Below are positions 29,305-40,668 of a stretch of 64,000 nt of DNA, in pieces (position 1 is the stretch's first letter; each line of letters starts with the position of its first letter). This DNA comes from Westerdykella aurantiaca (lineage: Eukaryota; Ascomycota; Dothideomycetes; Pleosporales; Sporormiaceae). Location of the stretch: assembly GCA_030412805.1 (NCBI GenBank), contig JASJFJ010000001.1:2110501-2174500 (forward strand). Direction: 5' to 3'. The position numbers and the translations under genes were made by a program. Under the pieces are notes generated by a model. It saw only the letters and a program-made list of their open reading frames with translations. It searched no databases and was not told the DNA's origin.

Positions 29305-30583
29305 ATGAATACACGGCCAGTTCTCGATTCCTACACCGGGCCCTTCGCGCTTTCCGCGTCTTTCAATAACGACAACAGCCACTTCTCGGTAGCTTTATAC
29401 GATGGGTTCCGGGGTGCGCATGCGATCCTAGTCGTCATCAAGTCAAACCGCTGACTTCCCATAGTCTTTAACTCACGTACGGCCGAGCTCACCCTCGCGC
29501 GTGGTATGCTCTTTTTCCTCATCTAGGTTCCCCCATACTGAGAACTTGCTAGAATTCGGCGGCGGCATCGGCTCAGTGGAAATGCTAGGCATTACGCGAT
29601 ACATGGCCCTTGTCGGAGGTGGACGGCAGCCTAAATTCCCCCAAAATAAAGTGAGAAAACCGAGCCCCCAGGACGTGATGGAGTGGGACTTCGTACACGC
29701 TGACCGGTACGAGGTACAAATCTGGAACGATAAGACCCAGGTCGTTGCGGCAAGCCTGGAATTCAAAACCGCCGTGCAACGCGTTCGCATATCCCGGACC
29801 CACCTCGTCGTCGTACTGCTCAACAGTGTCAAGATCTACAAGATGAGGAGCCCACCGGTAAAGGTTGCGGAATATGAGACCGTGGACAACCCACTGGGCC
29901 TGTGCTGCTTGGGAAAGAGTATCGTGGCGTTCCCCGGTCTGACTCCTGGCCAAGTGAAGGTATTCAATCTGGAAGCCGAGAATATAACCATTCTACCCGG
30001 ACACCAGTCCCCATTGCGGGCACTCGGCTTGAGCCAGAATGGAGACATGGTGGCCACGGCAAGCCAACAGGGGACCTTGATTCGCCTGTGGTCGTATCCA
30101 AGCGGCTCAAAGATCACCGAGTTTCGGCGGGGTATCGATACTGCAGTCATCTTGTCTTTGGCTTTCTCCCCGAACGGACGTATTCTGGCCGCAACTTCTG
30201 ACAAGTCAACTTTGCACCTCTTCGACGTGCCTCATGACCCGGCTGCCGAACCCAACCTGAGCACCCAGAGGTGGGGCATCCTGGCGAAGGTTCCGCTTCT
30301 TCCTCGCCAGTTTTCAGATACATACGCATCCGCCACGATCAAGTTCGAGCTGGGCGATGACCCGGTCGGTGCGGCCGCGGAGCGATACAGTACGATGAAT
30401 GCGTTGATACCCGGAGTACCAGGAGGAACTCCCACAAAAGGTCTGGTAGGTTGGCTAGATGATAATACACTGGTCATTGTCAGTGCCGGTAGAGACGCTC
30501 GATGGGAGAGATTCATCGTTGGCGCCGATGCTGAGGGGCGCCTTTTGGTGGGTCGAGAGGGTTGGAAAAGATACCTGGAGTAG
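29305..30583 (+). CDS. hsv2: PROPPIN phosphoinositide-binding WD40 protein, Hsv2-like
   Basis: Seven-bladed beta-propeller that binds PI3P and PI(3,5)P2 on endosomes and autophagic membranes. Exons: 29305-29413, 29465-29503, 29553-29650 and 29714-30583, giving 371 residues. Key parts are FNNDNSHFSVALYDGFR-VFNSRT, ALVGGGRQPKFPQNK, the two lipid-site arginines in EFRRGID, and SDKSTLHLFDV. The 63-base segment 29651-29713 is in frame with a GTGAGA donor and a GAG acceptor; removing it joins QNK to VQIWND, which fits the family better. Length and the early blocks match Hsv2/WIPI4 rather than the longer Atg18. Confidence 0.88.
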
Positions 30584-31143
30584 TCTTCCTGTGCGGACCT
30601 TGATTTCTAACTTTTCTGTTTGGGGTTTGGGTACATGGGATATCAAGAAGAACCGTATGGGTGGTTTTATGGCTTTCTCATCATGGAGTACGGTGCAGGA
30701 TCAGGGTTTACCGGCGCAACTGGACGGTCATATACCCTTGGGCTCATGGATAGACATGAAGGATTCGGTTCATGTGTGGTCTCTCTAGATTAGGCAATGT
30801 CTACTATTTATTTTAGACAACATCTTCGTGGATCTGGGGCCTCCGCTCCCTTGCAGAGGAATGAACTCTGGTATCGTTCCGAGATCATTCCGATGATTCT
30901 GCCGCGTTTCCGAACGCACGAACCGTCGAAAACTCGCACCCACCTCAAACGCTCTTCTCCGCCTCATCTGATGGACAACCCACCAGCGGCCGACCATGTA
31001 GAACTTCCTCGCGCGCTTATTCTTCTCACGTTTACACCGTCGGACAACCCTAAAGTAAAGTGCCCGCCTTGCGCATTCGTACCCTTGGTGCGCCTAGTAG
31101 CTCCCTACCAGCACCAGAACTTTGAGTGTCAACCTCAGGAATA
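30584..31143. other. intergenic 0.56 kb
   Basis: PROPPIN 3' UTR plus promoter of the SRR1-like gene. No gene or repeat recognised. Confidence 0.4.
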
Positions 31144-31947
31144 ATGGGCAACCCCAAAGATGACGGCTGGGAAACACCCAAACGGCGGCATCGAACAAAA
31201 CAGAGTCACACGTCGAACTCTGAAAACTCTACACAGCACCTTCTCCAAAGCGCGAAGCCGCAACGCATCTCTCCCGACCTCACTCTCGAACGACTGCGCG
31301 CCGATTTCTCCAAGATGGAGAAGCAGTTCCGAGACACGGACTACGCGCGCCGCCTGTCCGCCATCTTGCGGAGACGTGCATGGGACATCGATCGGGCCGT
31401 TTGTGTAGGCATTGGCAGTTTCAGCGCCGAATGGCAGAATCGGTGGAGGTCGTTGTGGCAGTTAGTGCTCTTCATGGGAGTGGTTGGGCAGTGTAAGTAT
31501 ATGTTGATAACTGGGGTATGCGATGTGCTGACCTGATATATAGTGAAGGAGCCGGGAGCTGACATCCAGCTCTATGCGCAAGAACCTTGCTTCAACTCGC
31601 TCGACAAAGAGTTCCTCGACGCCTTGGGTGTAACTGTCGTGTCCGATGGTGCAGAAGGGTATATCGCTTCTCGGACATTTGTCTATGCGCCTTTCCTCGA
31701 ACATGCTGTTCTACTCTCCGGTTTCCTGAAGGATAAGAATCCGGATTTATACATTGGGAATGAGATTCGCTCAGACCACAAAGCGCCCGCGCTTCAAGGG
31801 TACAATGGGATTGGCGCGACGTTCGCCAAGGGCAGACGGCATTGGGTGCTATCTGATTTTGCACTGCACAATGATGCTCTGAACGGGCTCTTTGTATATT
31901 TTCGGGAAGAGGGGGATGAGGAGGAGGATGAAGTGGATGGTGGATGA
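31144..31947 (+). CDS. SRR1-like domain protein
   Basis: 250-residue protein from two exons, 31144-31492 and 31544-31947 (GTAAGT/ATAG intron). The SRR1 domain begins at CVGIGSFS (about 88-95) and includes the blocks LGVTVVSDGAEGYIASRTFVYAPFLEH and PDLYIGNEI. Plant SRR1 affects light and clock signalling and yeast Ber1 affects microtubule-related processes; the biochemical role is not settled. The N-terminal 60 residues are polar and basic; the C-terminus ends in an acidic tail (EEGDEEEDEV). The gene is convergent with the carboxylase gene to its right. Confidence 0.88.
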
Positions 31948-32490
31948 AGCGACGGGTCTGAGGGCACTACGGATGAATATCGTGACCCAGGATCAGAGAA
32001 TTATAAGATCTTGTGCGGTCCACATTCCAAGAGGGTACTGGCAACGAACCAGACGCTCCTGGGTAGACGTCGACCACGTCGTAGCCGATTCGGACGGGCA
32101 AGGCCGACCCCGTTGGAACAGTTTTCCACAGGGCGGACTATCGTCGCCTTGCCCCTAGTGTCGATTTCCGCGAGAATCCTAAGGTTGGCTTCAGAATGGT
32201 TTGGAACAATAGAAGAGGTCGGTCAGCAATGGTCAGTAATCCAGCAAGCCACCCCGGATCGATTGGATACTGGTGGGAGATTCGGGGAATACACTGGTCC
32301 TAGAAGAGAATGACAACAGGGAGAAGCGAGGCATAACGGAGAGTACTATCATCAAATGCGTCATTGGAAGTACCGCCCATCGACGAGATTTTTGCGGCAA
32401 ATATCAATGCTGGAATCGTCCCCTCACGGTCCTCACTATAAACACCCATATGCTATATATCAGGAACAGACACATCATGCCGCAGGCAGC
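31948..32490. other. convergent 3' intergenic region
   Basis: About 540 bases between the stops of the SRR1-like gene and the carboxylase gene. Small frames only, no motifs. Confidence 0.4.
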
Positions 32491-34877
32491 CTACTTTTCT
32501 TCGTCGACGAACTCCACGAGCGCAGTTCCCGCCTTGCAAAGATCCTAGTCCGATGTCAGCAAATTATACTTCCATGTGGCTCTCGGATCGATTTGACAAC
32601 TTACCCCTTTCCCATGCACGACCTTGGCAATCACACCATCGTGCGGACTCCGGATTACGGTCTCCATTTTCATGCTCTCAATCACAACAAGCGGCTGATC
32701 CTTCTTCACGGTGTCACCTTCCGCTACCGCCACCCTCAATACCTTGCACGGCATGGGCGCAAGCACGCTGTTCGTAACGTCCTTGATCCCCAACGCCTTC
32801 TCCGCCCACTTCGGCATAGCCATCTGGAGCCTGTACTGCTTACCGTGCTGGAAAAGCGTAAGGCGATCTTCGTCGCGAATGAAGGTAGTAGATAGGCGGG
32901 TGTGGGGATAAAAGGATGAGAGGTTGTTGGAACCGTCGAGCGTGCTGGTAACATCGCGGTACTCCTTGTCGCCCACGGTGATGTCGAACTTGGAAGAAGC
33001 GGTTTGGATCACCTTGACGGAAGTGGATGTGCTATCGCCTTTGCCATCGGCAGAGATCTCGACGAGGTTGAATTCACGCTGCTGGTACCCTACACCAAAA
33101 CCGGCGGCTGTCACCGGTGGCGCGGAGAAGGGATCGCTGCGTGCTGACTGGATTTCTTGGAGAGCAAGACCAAGCGCTGCTTGGGCATATACTTCCGGCG
33201 CTGGGGGTTCCCGTGTGAAAAGTTCTGGGTGCTTTTGAATGTAGCCCGTCTCCACGTTACCTGCAATAAAGTCCGGACTGGCGCAACACTGCTTCAGAAA
33301 TTCGATGTTCGTGATAGGGCCGGCGACTTCATACTCCTCTAGGGCAGCACGAAGCTTCTGGATTGCGGCTTCTCTCGTTGGCCCTTGGACGATGAGCTTC
33401 GCAATCATAGGGTCGTAATGAGAAGAGACCTCGTCGCCAGCAACGAAGCCCGCGTCTATTCGGACGGTGTCGGTAGCACGAGGTGTACGAAGGTGGATTA
33501 GACGTCCCGAATCGGGGATAAAGTTCATGTCTGGGTTCTCGGCGTATATCCTGGCTTCGATAGCAGCTCCACGCTCCTTGATCCTCTCCTCAATCTGCTG
33601 CTGAGTGAGCGGCAGGCGGCCTCCTTCAGCAACAATCAGCTGCCATCTTACTAGGTCTTCGCCAGTAACCATTTCTGTCACGGGGTGCTCGACTTGCAAC
33701 CGGGTGTTCATTTCCATGAAGAAAAACTCGCCAGTGTCATTGTCGAAGATGAACTCGACGGTTCCAGCACCTTCGTAACCCACGGCGAGAGCGGCAGCTC
33801 GGGCTTTCTCCCAAATATCCTGCCGGATCTCCTCCTTCAAGTGCGGTGCTGGCGACTCTTCCAAGATCTTCTGGTGACGCCGCTGGATGCTGCAATCGCG
33901 CTCACCGAGAGCAACGCAGTTGCCATGCTTGTCCGCGAAGACCTGCACTTCAATATGTCGGGGAGTCGTAATGTATTTCTCCACAAGCATGACTTCATCC
34001 CCAAAGGAGTTGCGGGCTTCGGATTTGGCGGACGCCAGCTGATCGTAGAACTCCTCCGGGGTGTTGACGATCCTCATGCCCTTGCCTCCGCCACCCTTCA
34101 CTGCTTTGAGGAGAACGGGGTAGCCAATCTTGGCTGCTTCATTCTTGAGGTGCTCGGGATCTTGGTTGGAGCCATGATAGCCAGGAATGCAGGGTACACT
34201 GGCCGCGTTCATGATGTTCTTCGACTCACTGGAGTGAGACGTCAGTATGGTTGATCGTCCGAAACCAAGCCCTGAGTTTCGAACCTTTTGCTTCCCATAG
34301 CCTCAATGGCCGATGAAGGCGGGCCAATAAATGTGAGGCCGGCCTCTGTGCACTTCCGCGCGAAAGTAGGGTTCTCGCTCAACTAAGGGACTTGTCAGTA
34401 CACATATAATCGAAACCCCTACTTCTATGATGTCTCACAAAACCATAACCCGGATGGATGCCCTGACATCCTTGCTCCTTCGCAATTTGTATTATTCGGT
34501 CTCCGTCAAGATATGCCGAAGGATCCCCCAGATTTATGGCATACGGTGAGCTCAGTGCATGCTGCGAGCGGGCATCTGGGTCAGTGTATAGCGTTGTCGT
34601 ACGAATTCCGTACTCTGAAGCCGTACGGCCTACTCGTCTGATCTCTTTGTCAGAGTTTAATTCGTAAAACGGGGATTGTCTTGAATTCTCACAAGGCAAT
34701 TTCTCCACGGTTCGCAATGAGTATTGATGTGAGCGGCTTGGTGGTGCTGGAAGCCGCTACTGTAGAGGTTCGGCGCACGCGTGAGGCAGTATTCGCTGCC
34801 AAAAGCTGGCGAGAAAGGTTACGGGATCTTCTGACAGCACGCATATTGGCACAAACACTGTGAGGAAAGGGTATCAC
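32491..34877 (-). CDS. mccA: methylcrotonoyl-CoA carboxylase, biotinylated alpha subunit
   Basis: Mitochondrial enzyme of leucine breakdown: its alpha subunit carboxylates biotin with ATP and bicarbonate for transfer to 3-methylcrotonyl-CoA. Minus-strand exons: 34877-34693, 34637-34439, 34382-34285, 34228-32605 and 32544-32491, 719 residues. The N-terminus is Arg-rich with no acidic residues (a matrix-targeting presequence); Met at 34844 is an equally good start. The biotin carboxylase blocks SILIANRGEIAL, HPGYGF-LSENPTFA, the ATP-grasp loop KGGGGKGMR, FFMEMNTRLQVEHPVTE and RIYAENP follow in order. The biotin attachment site is ESMKMET near the C-terminus. The third intron has a GTTCGA donor, uncommon but phase-correct. 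The beta subunit gene is not in the window. Confidence 0.95.
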
Positions 34878-35242
34878 GCTGAAGCTTCCCCAGAATGTGC
34901 TGAAAGGTGAGGGAGCTGCGGTTTACCGTGCCTCGGCTAGCGCCAAGGCCGTCTCCAGCCGCTGCGCTTTCCTTTCCCTTCCCCTGTCTTGGCACACGTA
35001 CAGGAAACTGGGGAACTTGGAGGAGTGGCCCGTGCTGCGGCGCGCGTTTGCTGCCCCACAACCTTCCGGCTGAGGTTGAGCGCGACCAAGGTGTAAACAT
35101 CAACTTCATTCCCAGCATTGCATGGTGCCTCACACCCCCGTTTGCAGACCTCTGAAGCAACTTACCTAACAATTCGATTCGCCAACCGCGATTGCTTGCC
35201 ATACCAAACCCTGCAGTGTCACTTCTGCACAATCGCGCAAAC
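34878..35242. promoter_or_regulatory. divergent promoter, mccA / acidic protein
   Basis: 365 bases between divergent starts. No TATA box is obvious. GC-rich blocks near 34,960-35,070. No operator recognised. Confidence 0.4.
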
Positions 35243-36469
35243 ATGAGCGATTCCGGGGACGAAGACTTCTACGACTACGAGGATGCATGGATGTACATCG
35301 AAGACGAGTACTTACCTGCCGATGACCTCGCGGAACACGCTGTTCACTCACCTCCCCCTACCTTCCTGCTCGAGGAGGACGAAGATTTGGACAATACACA
35401 TTTTGACTACTTCCTCGACTTGGACTACGGATCCGACGGCTACGATGATGCAGAGTTCTACACGCACAACCCGCAGGGACAGGATATGAAGGCAGGGCAA
35501 AAACGAAAGAGAGGAGCGGACCCCAGTTCCCGGAGGAAAAAGAAGCGGAAGCTAGGAGATGGACTCGCTGTGTCATCCATACAATCATCGAAGCTGGTCC
35601 ACCCACCAGTAGTATGGCGCCGTCAAAAGGATCGTGGTACGCAGGTGAAGCTTCTCGATGGCGACACCGAATCATATGCTATTATGAAGGACTGGAGGGA
35701 GCGATTTGCGGAAACGCCTAATTGGAAGCCAAGGGGGTCATCGCCGGCAGCATCGCTTAAGCCAGACGACTTTAAGAAGCCCAATGCGGAACAGGTGGCG
35801 GACGGGCTTTTAACACAAGTGCTGGATACTGAGGATCCCGATGATGCCGACGACGGGACGGCCACTGATGCACTGATGGCGGCGCTCCAGCGCAAATTGA
35901 CTGCCGCGGGCGGCCCTTTGACTGGCATGGATCCTCAGCAACTTCTCCAATTCGCGATGCGGATGATGAATAACCAAGACGCTAGTGATGACATTGCTGG
36001 AGAACTCGCGGATGATCTCCTTGACAGACTACAGGAGGAGGGCGGCGACGATGAGGAAGAGGCGCCTGCAGGCATAATGGATTGGCTTTCCAAGAATCGC
36101 CAACCTACGCAGACGGTCAGTTCGGAGGTGGAGTCCCTTCCTGCGAACTCTTCACGCAAATCCCATCCCATGGAGCAGAACAGGAACCCCCCCACACCCC
36201 CAGTGACTGAAGCGAACATGGAACAACACTTTGAAGACGAAGTGATCCAAAAGGGAAAAACTGAAGTGGCCGACTCCATGTTCGGTAACCAGGCGAAAGA
36301 CGGTGCAAGGACTGATCAGCGCAAGCGCAAGAAGGACAATCAAGCAGACAGTAATACCCAAACTGCACCCAGGAAACGGCCCACACGCAGCTACGATGCG
36401 CCGACCGCAGCCAGTCAAGCTAGAGCTGCCAACAAATCCGCGGGTGGTGGTCGTTCTTCCAGGAAGTAG
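35243..36469 (+). CDS. acidic, nuclear-looking protein of unknown function
   Basis: 408 residues from the Met at 35243 (MSDSGDEDFYDYED); the open frame reaches an earlier Met at 35192. Family not recognised. The first 80 residues are very acidic and tyrosine-rich. A strongly basic stretch follows (QKRKRG ... RRKKKRKLG, about 94-113), a classic nuclear localisation pattern. The middle holds a possible helical region (DALMAALQRKLTAAGGPL to QLLQFAMRMMNN), and acidic and polar segments follow. The last 60 residues are basic and low-complexity. No introns needed. Likely a conserved fungal nuclear protein, perhaps chromatin or ribosome related, but this is only from composition. It is the last ordinary gene before the transposon nest. 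Confidence 0.75.
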   Translation: MSDSGDEDFYDYEDAWMYIEDEYLPADDLAEHAVHSPPPTFLLEEDEDLDNTHFDYFLDLDYGSDGYDDAEFYTHNPQGQDMKAGQKRKRGADPSSRRKKKRKLGDGLAVSSIQSSKLVHPPVVWRRQKDRGTQVKLLDGDTESYAIMKDWRERFAETPNWKPRGSSPAASLKPDDFKKPNAEQVADGLLTQVLDTEDPDDADDGTATDALMAALQRKLTAAGGPLTGMDPQQLLQFAMRMMNNQDASDDIAGELADDLLDRLQEEGGDDEEEAPAGIMDWLSKNRQPTQTVSSEVESLPANSSRKSHPMEQNRNPPTPPVTEANMEQHFEDEVIQKGKTEVADSMFGNQAKDGARTDQRKRKKDNQADSNTQTAPRKRPTRSYDAPTAASQARAANKSAGGGRSSRK

Positions 36470-36731
36470 CCTCGCGCTTCGTCACGTTTTCGAACGGCCA
36501 CGCCGCGACTCTTTATCCATCCATGATTTACGATATCTCTACCTGGATCATCGCATGCGTCTCTCTCGCCCGAACTCTCGACGTCTGTCTTTCGAAAGGA
36601 GAAAAGTTCCCCAGGTCTTGGCGGTATTGGTGTTGTGGTGGGCGCTCACGTGACACTTTTCCGGAGCTCTGTAGGAAAATAGGAACAAAACAGGATAGAT
36701 TTGTAGAGTTATCTGAGCTCTATATTTTATA

Positions 36732-37439
36732 ACGTGTTCCATCAGTCAGCGGCCCACATCAGTCAGTGGCCCACCCCACCAAAATCACAACGCGTCTTCC
36801 ACCAAACTCGCGATGCCACCACAACACAATGCCCAGAAGCTCCAGAGGGAAGGTAGACTAGCTCTATCAAAGCAGGCAATTCAATCTAAGCAGGTTTCAA
36901 GTCTTCGACAGGCTGTACGAATCTATGATATCCCCCGATCAACTCTTCGTCGACGCGTCAAGGGCATCCTCCTACAAGCTACTACCAATGCTGGAAAACG
37001 AAAGCTTTACTAATTAGAGGAGCAGTCTCTAGTACAGTAGATACTAGAGCTCGACCGACGCGGATTTCTGCCACAGACAATTGACGTACGGCGGATAGCA
37101 GATCATCTACTAGCTGCGCGCGGCCAGATACCCCCCCCCCCCCCTTTTAGCTAGTTGGCAAATGCTAGGTTAATTGATTTATTAAGGCTCAGCTAGAGCT
37201 ACAGACAAAGTGGAATTATCAATTCTACTCACAGCGCGCTAGGTGCGAGGATCCAAAGGCAATTAACGCGTGGTTTAAGCGCGTCAAGGCGACGCGCCTA
37301 TTGTACAGCATCCTTGACAGAGACACCTACAATTTTAATAAGACTAGGTTTATAATAGGGGTTGCAGCAACGTTAAAAGTTGTTACAAGCTTAGATACAA
37401 TAGGTTGGCGAGCAGTTATACAGCTAGGCAATTGCAAGT
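36732..37439 (+). mobile_element. pogo/Fot1-like transposon, left part
   Basis: Left end of a Tc1/pogo-type DNA transposon. The end ACGTGTT begins at 36732 just after a TA (36730-36731), and a 16-base motif (CAGTCAG[C/T]GGCCCAC) is repeated twice just inside. A transposase frame starts at 36813 with an intact N-terminal helix-turn-helix, including VRIYDIPRSTLRRRV, and stops at 37013 through a mutated codon. Coding similarity continues with stops through DRDTYNFN and GVAATLKVV to 37439. The element is then interrupted by a gypsy LTR at 37440 and resumes at 49201 in the same codon series. Confidence 0.8.
36813..37013 (+). pseudogene. truncated pogo-type transposase N-terminus
   Basis: 66-residue open part of the broken transposase. 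It carries the psq/Tc5-type helix-turn-helix that binds transposon ends. The premature stop at 37011-37013 and further stops downstream show it is not functional. Confidence 0.8.
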
Positions 37440-40400
37440 TGTAATGGCCGCGCAAAGCTTGCAGATGCCTGGTAACAGTTTGGATTTGATAAGGCTCTAA
37501 AGGGTTTGGATAATGGGTCCCTATGCCATCCCCTTTGGAGCGGAACAACTATCTACCAGTCTATCTTGTCTCCTTGGGGCAGAACCGCCCCAGATCTCAT
37601 CTGGGTTAAGCCCTCTGGGCACCAGCCCATTACAATACCCCCCTCCTAGCCTTGAAGGTCTTCCTCAAGGCGCATCTCGGCGGAAGCCTTGCGGCAGCTG
37701 GCTGCAAGTATTGCGCACGTCCTTTGTGTACTCAATCTATTAATCTAGCGCTGCTGTTTCCTCAAACAATTAAGCTGGTTCCTATGTAGTCTTGGCGTAG
37801 CCTACCTATTTGACTTTATACTGTATCTGCCGTCCTCTACCTCTTTAAGTAACTCTCTTAGCAACAATATCCTCTACTGCCTACTCTAGTTCGCCGTCAA
37901 CTACAATAGCTTCTAGCTGTAAGTTATTGTTTAGCTAGCTTAGTAGTAGATTGTTAGCAGCTAGCTGCAATTAATTAATATAGAATACGTTGTAGAGGCT
38001 AGGCAGTGTATTAAAGCGCATAGAATGCGTACTAATTACTTTAGTAACTGTGTATTTAGCGTTCTTCTAGTTAAGCTTCTTGTTTAGCTGTTAAGTCTTA
38101 AAGTGTTTGCCTAGGGCTAGCTAGACCTTGTCTTCTACTCTTAGCTGCTAAGGCACTTGCTAGCGTTAATTTGCCTGCTTCTTTTGCTCTTGCTAAGCTT
38201 TAGCTATTAAAGCTTAGGCTAGCTTAAATACTTCTTTAAACTTGTTAACTATTGTTTTAGCAGCCTTCTTGCCTACTTGTTTGTTAGCAGTGTAATTTAA
38301 TCCGCGTTGTAGGGCTGTAAGTTAGATAGAATTAACGTAGTAACTGTGCTAGAAAAAGAATAGGCTAACGCCTATTAAGGCAGCATTTTTTAACTAAATA
38401 GCTATTATAGCTATACCTAGCAGCTTAGCCTAGTTTTTTTTAGTTCTAGTTAATATACGCCTGTAGATAAGCTTCTACTATGCTATTTATTTTTTTAGTT
38501 AATCTATTAGTCTAAAGATAAAAGGCTGTTAACAGTTGTTGTTTAATTTCTAGAATTTTATAGAGTTGTTTCTATAGCCTGCTTGTAAACTAACTGCTTT
38601 AATCTAATACAATAGCGTTAGGTAGCTAGTAGTACGCTACTACGTGCCTAATAAATGCCTATACAACTGTTTTAGTATCTATGTTTAGAAGTAGTACAAG
38701 TACAATATCTTTACTTAACTAATTAGTAACTATAAAAAGAATTGTACATTTCTTGCTTTTTAGAAAATTAGTAATAAAATCTATTAATATCTTCTTCTAT
38801 ATTTAATTAGAAAGTAGTAGAAGCTTAAGTAGACTATAGATACTATTTTTCTACAGCTTAATCTTGCTACAAACAGCGCAGTTCTAGAGAAAGCGCCTAA
38901 TATCTTTAAACATTCTAGGCTAGAAGTAATTTCTTGCAATTGTTTAGTAAGTAGCTACACGTTCTAGGTAGCTAGCTATAGCTAGAAAGTATACTCTATT
39001 AATTAAGCTTGTCTATAGAAGTTCTAATTATAGTACCTATTTCTAATCTCTATAGAGTAGGCATTTTTTCTAATCTACTATATAGTCTATAATAGATATT
39101 TTAAAGCCTAGGCTTAGTAGAACCTATTGCTTTCTATTAAGTATATATTGCTAAATGTTAATATATTAGTTGTTGCTTTTTATTGCAGCCTGCTATAGTT
39201 ATTCTAGCGTTAGAAAGTCTTCTTTTAAAAAAGTTAAGGCAGTGCTAGAATTTGTGCTACTATTGCTATCTATAGTAGTATTAGTATTAGTATCTATATC
39301 TATATTAGCATTAGTGTTAGTATAAGTGTTAGTATTAGTATTAGCATTAGTGCTAAGTGCTATAGATTAAAACGTAATTACACTGCCTTTATTTTCGTTG
39401 TCTATAGCTAGTAAAGTAGACGTTAGCTTAAGTAGCTACTTGTAACAGTGCTATATACAATTGTTAGAAGCGTTTTAAAGCATATCTTGTTCGCGCTAAA
39501 ATAAAGTATTAGCGCAAAAGTTTTCTTTTCTAGGTTAGTAGGCAATCTCTATATTGTAGTGTTCTAGAAAGAGAAACTATTGCATTTGCTTTTTGTTAAG
39601 CATTTTTAGCTTTGTAAAGTACTTTAGATTTTTGTAGTTTGTAATAATAGTAAATTTTTTAACTAATTATAGCTTAGCGTTCTATTTCTATAGGTACTAT
39701 ACTATAGCAAGTAACTTTTTGTTATAGATTTTGTAGTTGCACTTATATACGTTTATTTTTTATAAAAAATAGGCTACTAGGCGTAGTAGGCTTTAATTAT
39801 TGTACTATAAAAAACACTTTACTATTACGTATCTAGAAGCATTAGTTTTAAGTACTATTTTCTTTTTAGAGTTAAATTAGGCTAGAACTAGCTTTGTAAC
39901 AAAAATATCTTTAAGCGTATTAAAAGCTTTCTATTTAATAGAAGTCTATTAAAAGGCTATATTGCTTATAAGTTGCGTAAAAAGTGCTATAAGCTCTAAA
40001 AATCTATAGATAAACTGCTAATAGAAGTTAGCAAAGCCTAAAAAGCTTTGCACGCCTTTAATAGTTTTAGAAGCCTTTTATTTTTTAATAGCTTTAATCT
40101 TTTTAGAGTCTATATGCAGGCCTTTGCCTGCATTAATAATAAACTTAAAATATTTTGTTAACTTAACTTTAAATTTGCACTTTTTAATATCTAGTAGAAA
40201 GCCTACTTTGCCTAGCTCTTTAAGCACTAGGTTAACCTAAGTTTAGTACGTAGCTAGAGAGCTACTTGTGTATATAAGTACGTTATTAAAGTACGCTATG
40301 CAAAAGTTGTTAAAATACTTGCGTAGAACCTAGTTAATATATTTTTAAAAGGTACTAGGCGCGTTTACTAAGCTAAAAAGAGTAACTAGCTATTTGTATA

Positions 40401-40443
40401 GCCTAAAACAAGTGTAGAAAGCTATTTTCTATTTATTTCTAGC

Positions 40444-40638
40444 TGTAATGGCCGCGCAAAGCTTGCAGATGCCTGGTAACAGTTTGGATTCGATAAGGCT
40501 CCAAAGGGTTTGGATGATGGGTCTCTATGCCATCCCCTTCGGAGCGGAACAACTATCTACCGGTCTATCTTGCCTCCTTGAGGCAGAACCGCCCCAGATC
40601 TCATCTGGGTAAAGCTACCTGGGCACCAGCCCATTACA
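40444..40638 (-). repeat. LTR (3' LTR of intact element)
   Basis: 195 bases, starts TGTAATGG and ends CCATTACA in plus orientation. It matches 46002-46196 with no difference that I can see. A purine-rich tract (minus strand GGAGGGGGGT, 40641-40650) lies just inside, the expected plus-strand primer. Confidence 0.92.
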
Positions 40639-40640
40639 AT

Positions 40641-40650
40641 ACCCCCCTCC
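40641..40650 (-). other. polypurine tract
   Basis: On the minus strand this reads GGAGGGGGGT, adjacent to the 3' LTR. In LTR retrotransposons it primes second-strand DNA synthesis. Confidence 0.75.
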
Positions 40651-40668
40651 TAGCCTTGAAGGTCTTCC

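Noticed and set aside
29651..29713. 21-residue insertion in the PROPPIN
   Set aside because: It is better explained as an in-frame 63-base intron, since its removal joins two adjacent family motifs.
34285..34637. Possible frameshift in the carboxylase gene between exons 1-3
   Set aside because: Using the acceptors at 34638 (CAG) and 34383 (TAG) restores the frame and the conserved NRGEIALRVGRTA and HPGYGFLSEN blocks.
37130..37144. C-tract resembling a structural signal or assembly artefact
   Set aside because: It lies inside the degraded pogo transposase where the family has a run of proline codons, so a homopolymer there is expected.
37513..37743. 76-codon plus-strand frame near the old LTR
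   Set aside because: It reads the antisense strand of the gypsy LTR and pol end; a similar frame occurs at 40527-40793 in the intact copy.
39240..39370. Short tandem TATTAG/GTATTAG repeats that look like a satellite or CRISPR-like array
   Set aside because: They correspond to the Asp/Thr-Asn/Asp-rich repeat in pol of the intact copy (near 42,270-42,330), mutated; there is no spacer structure.
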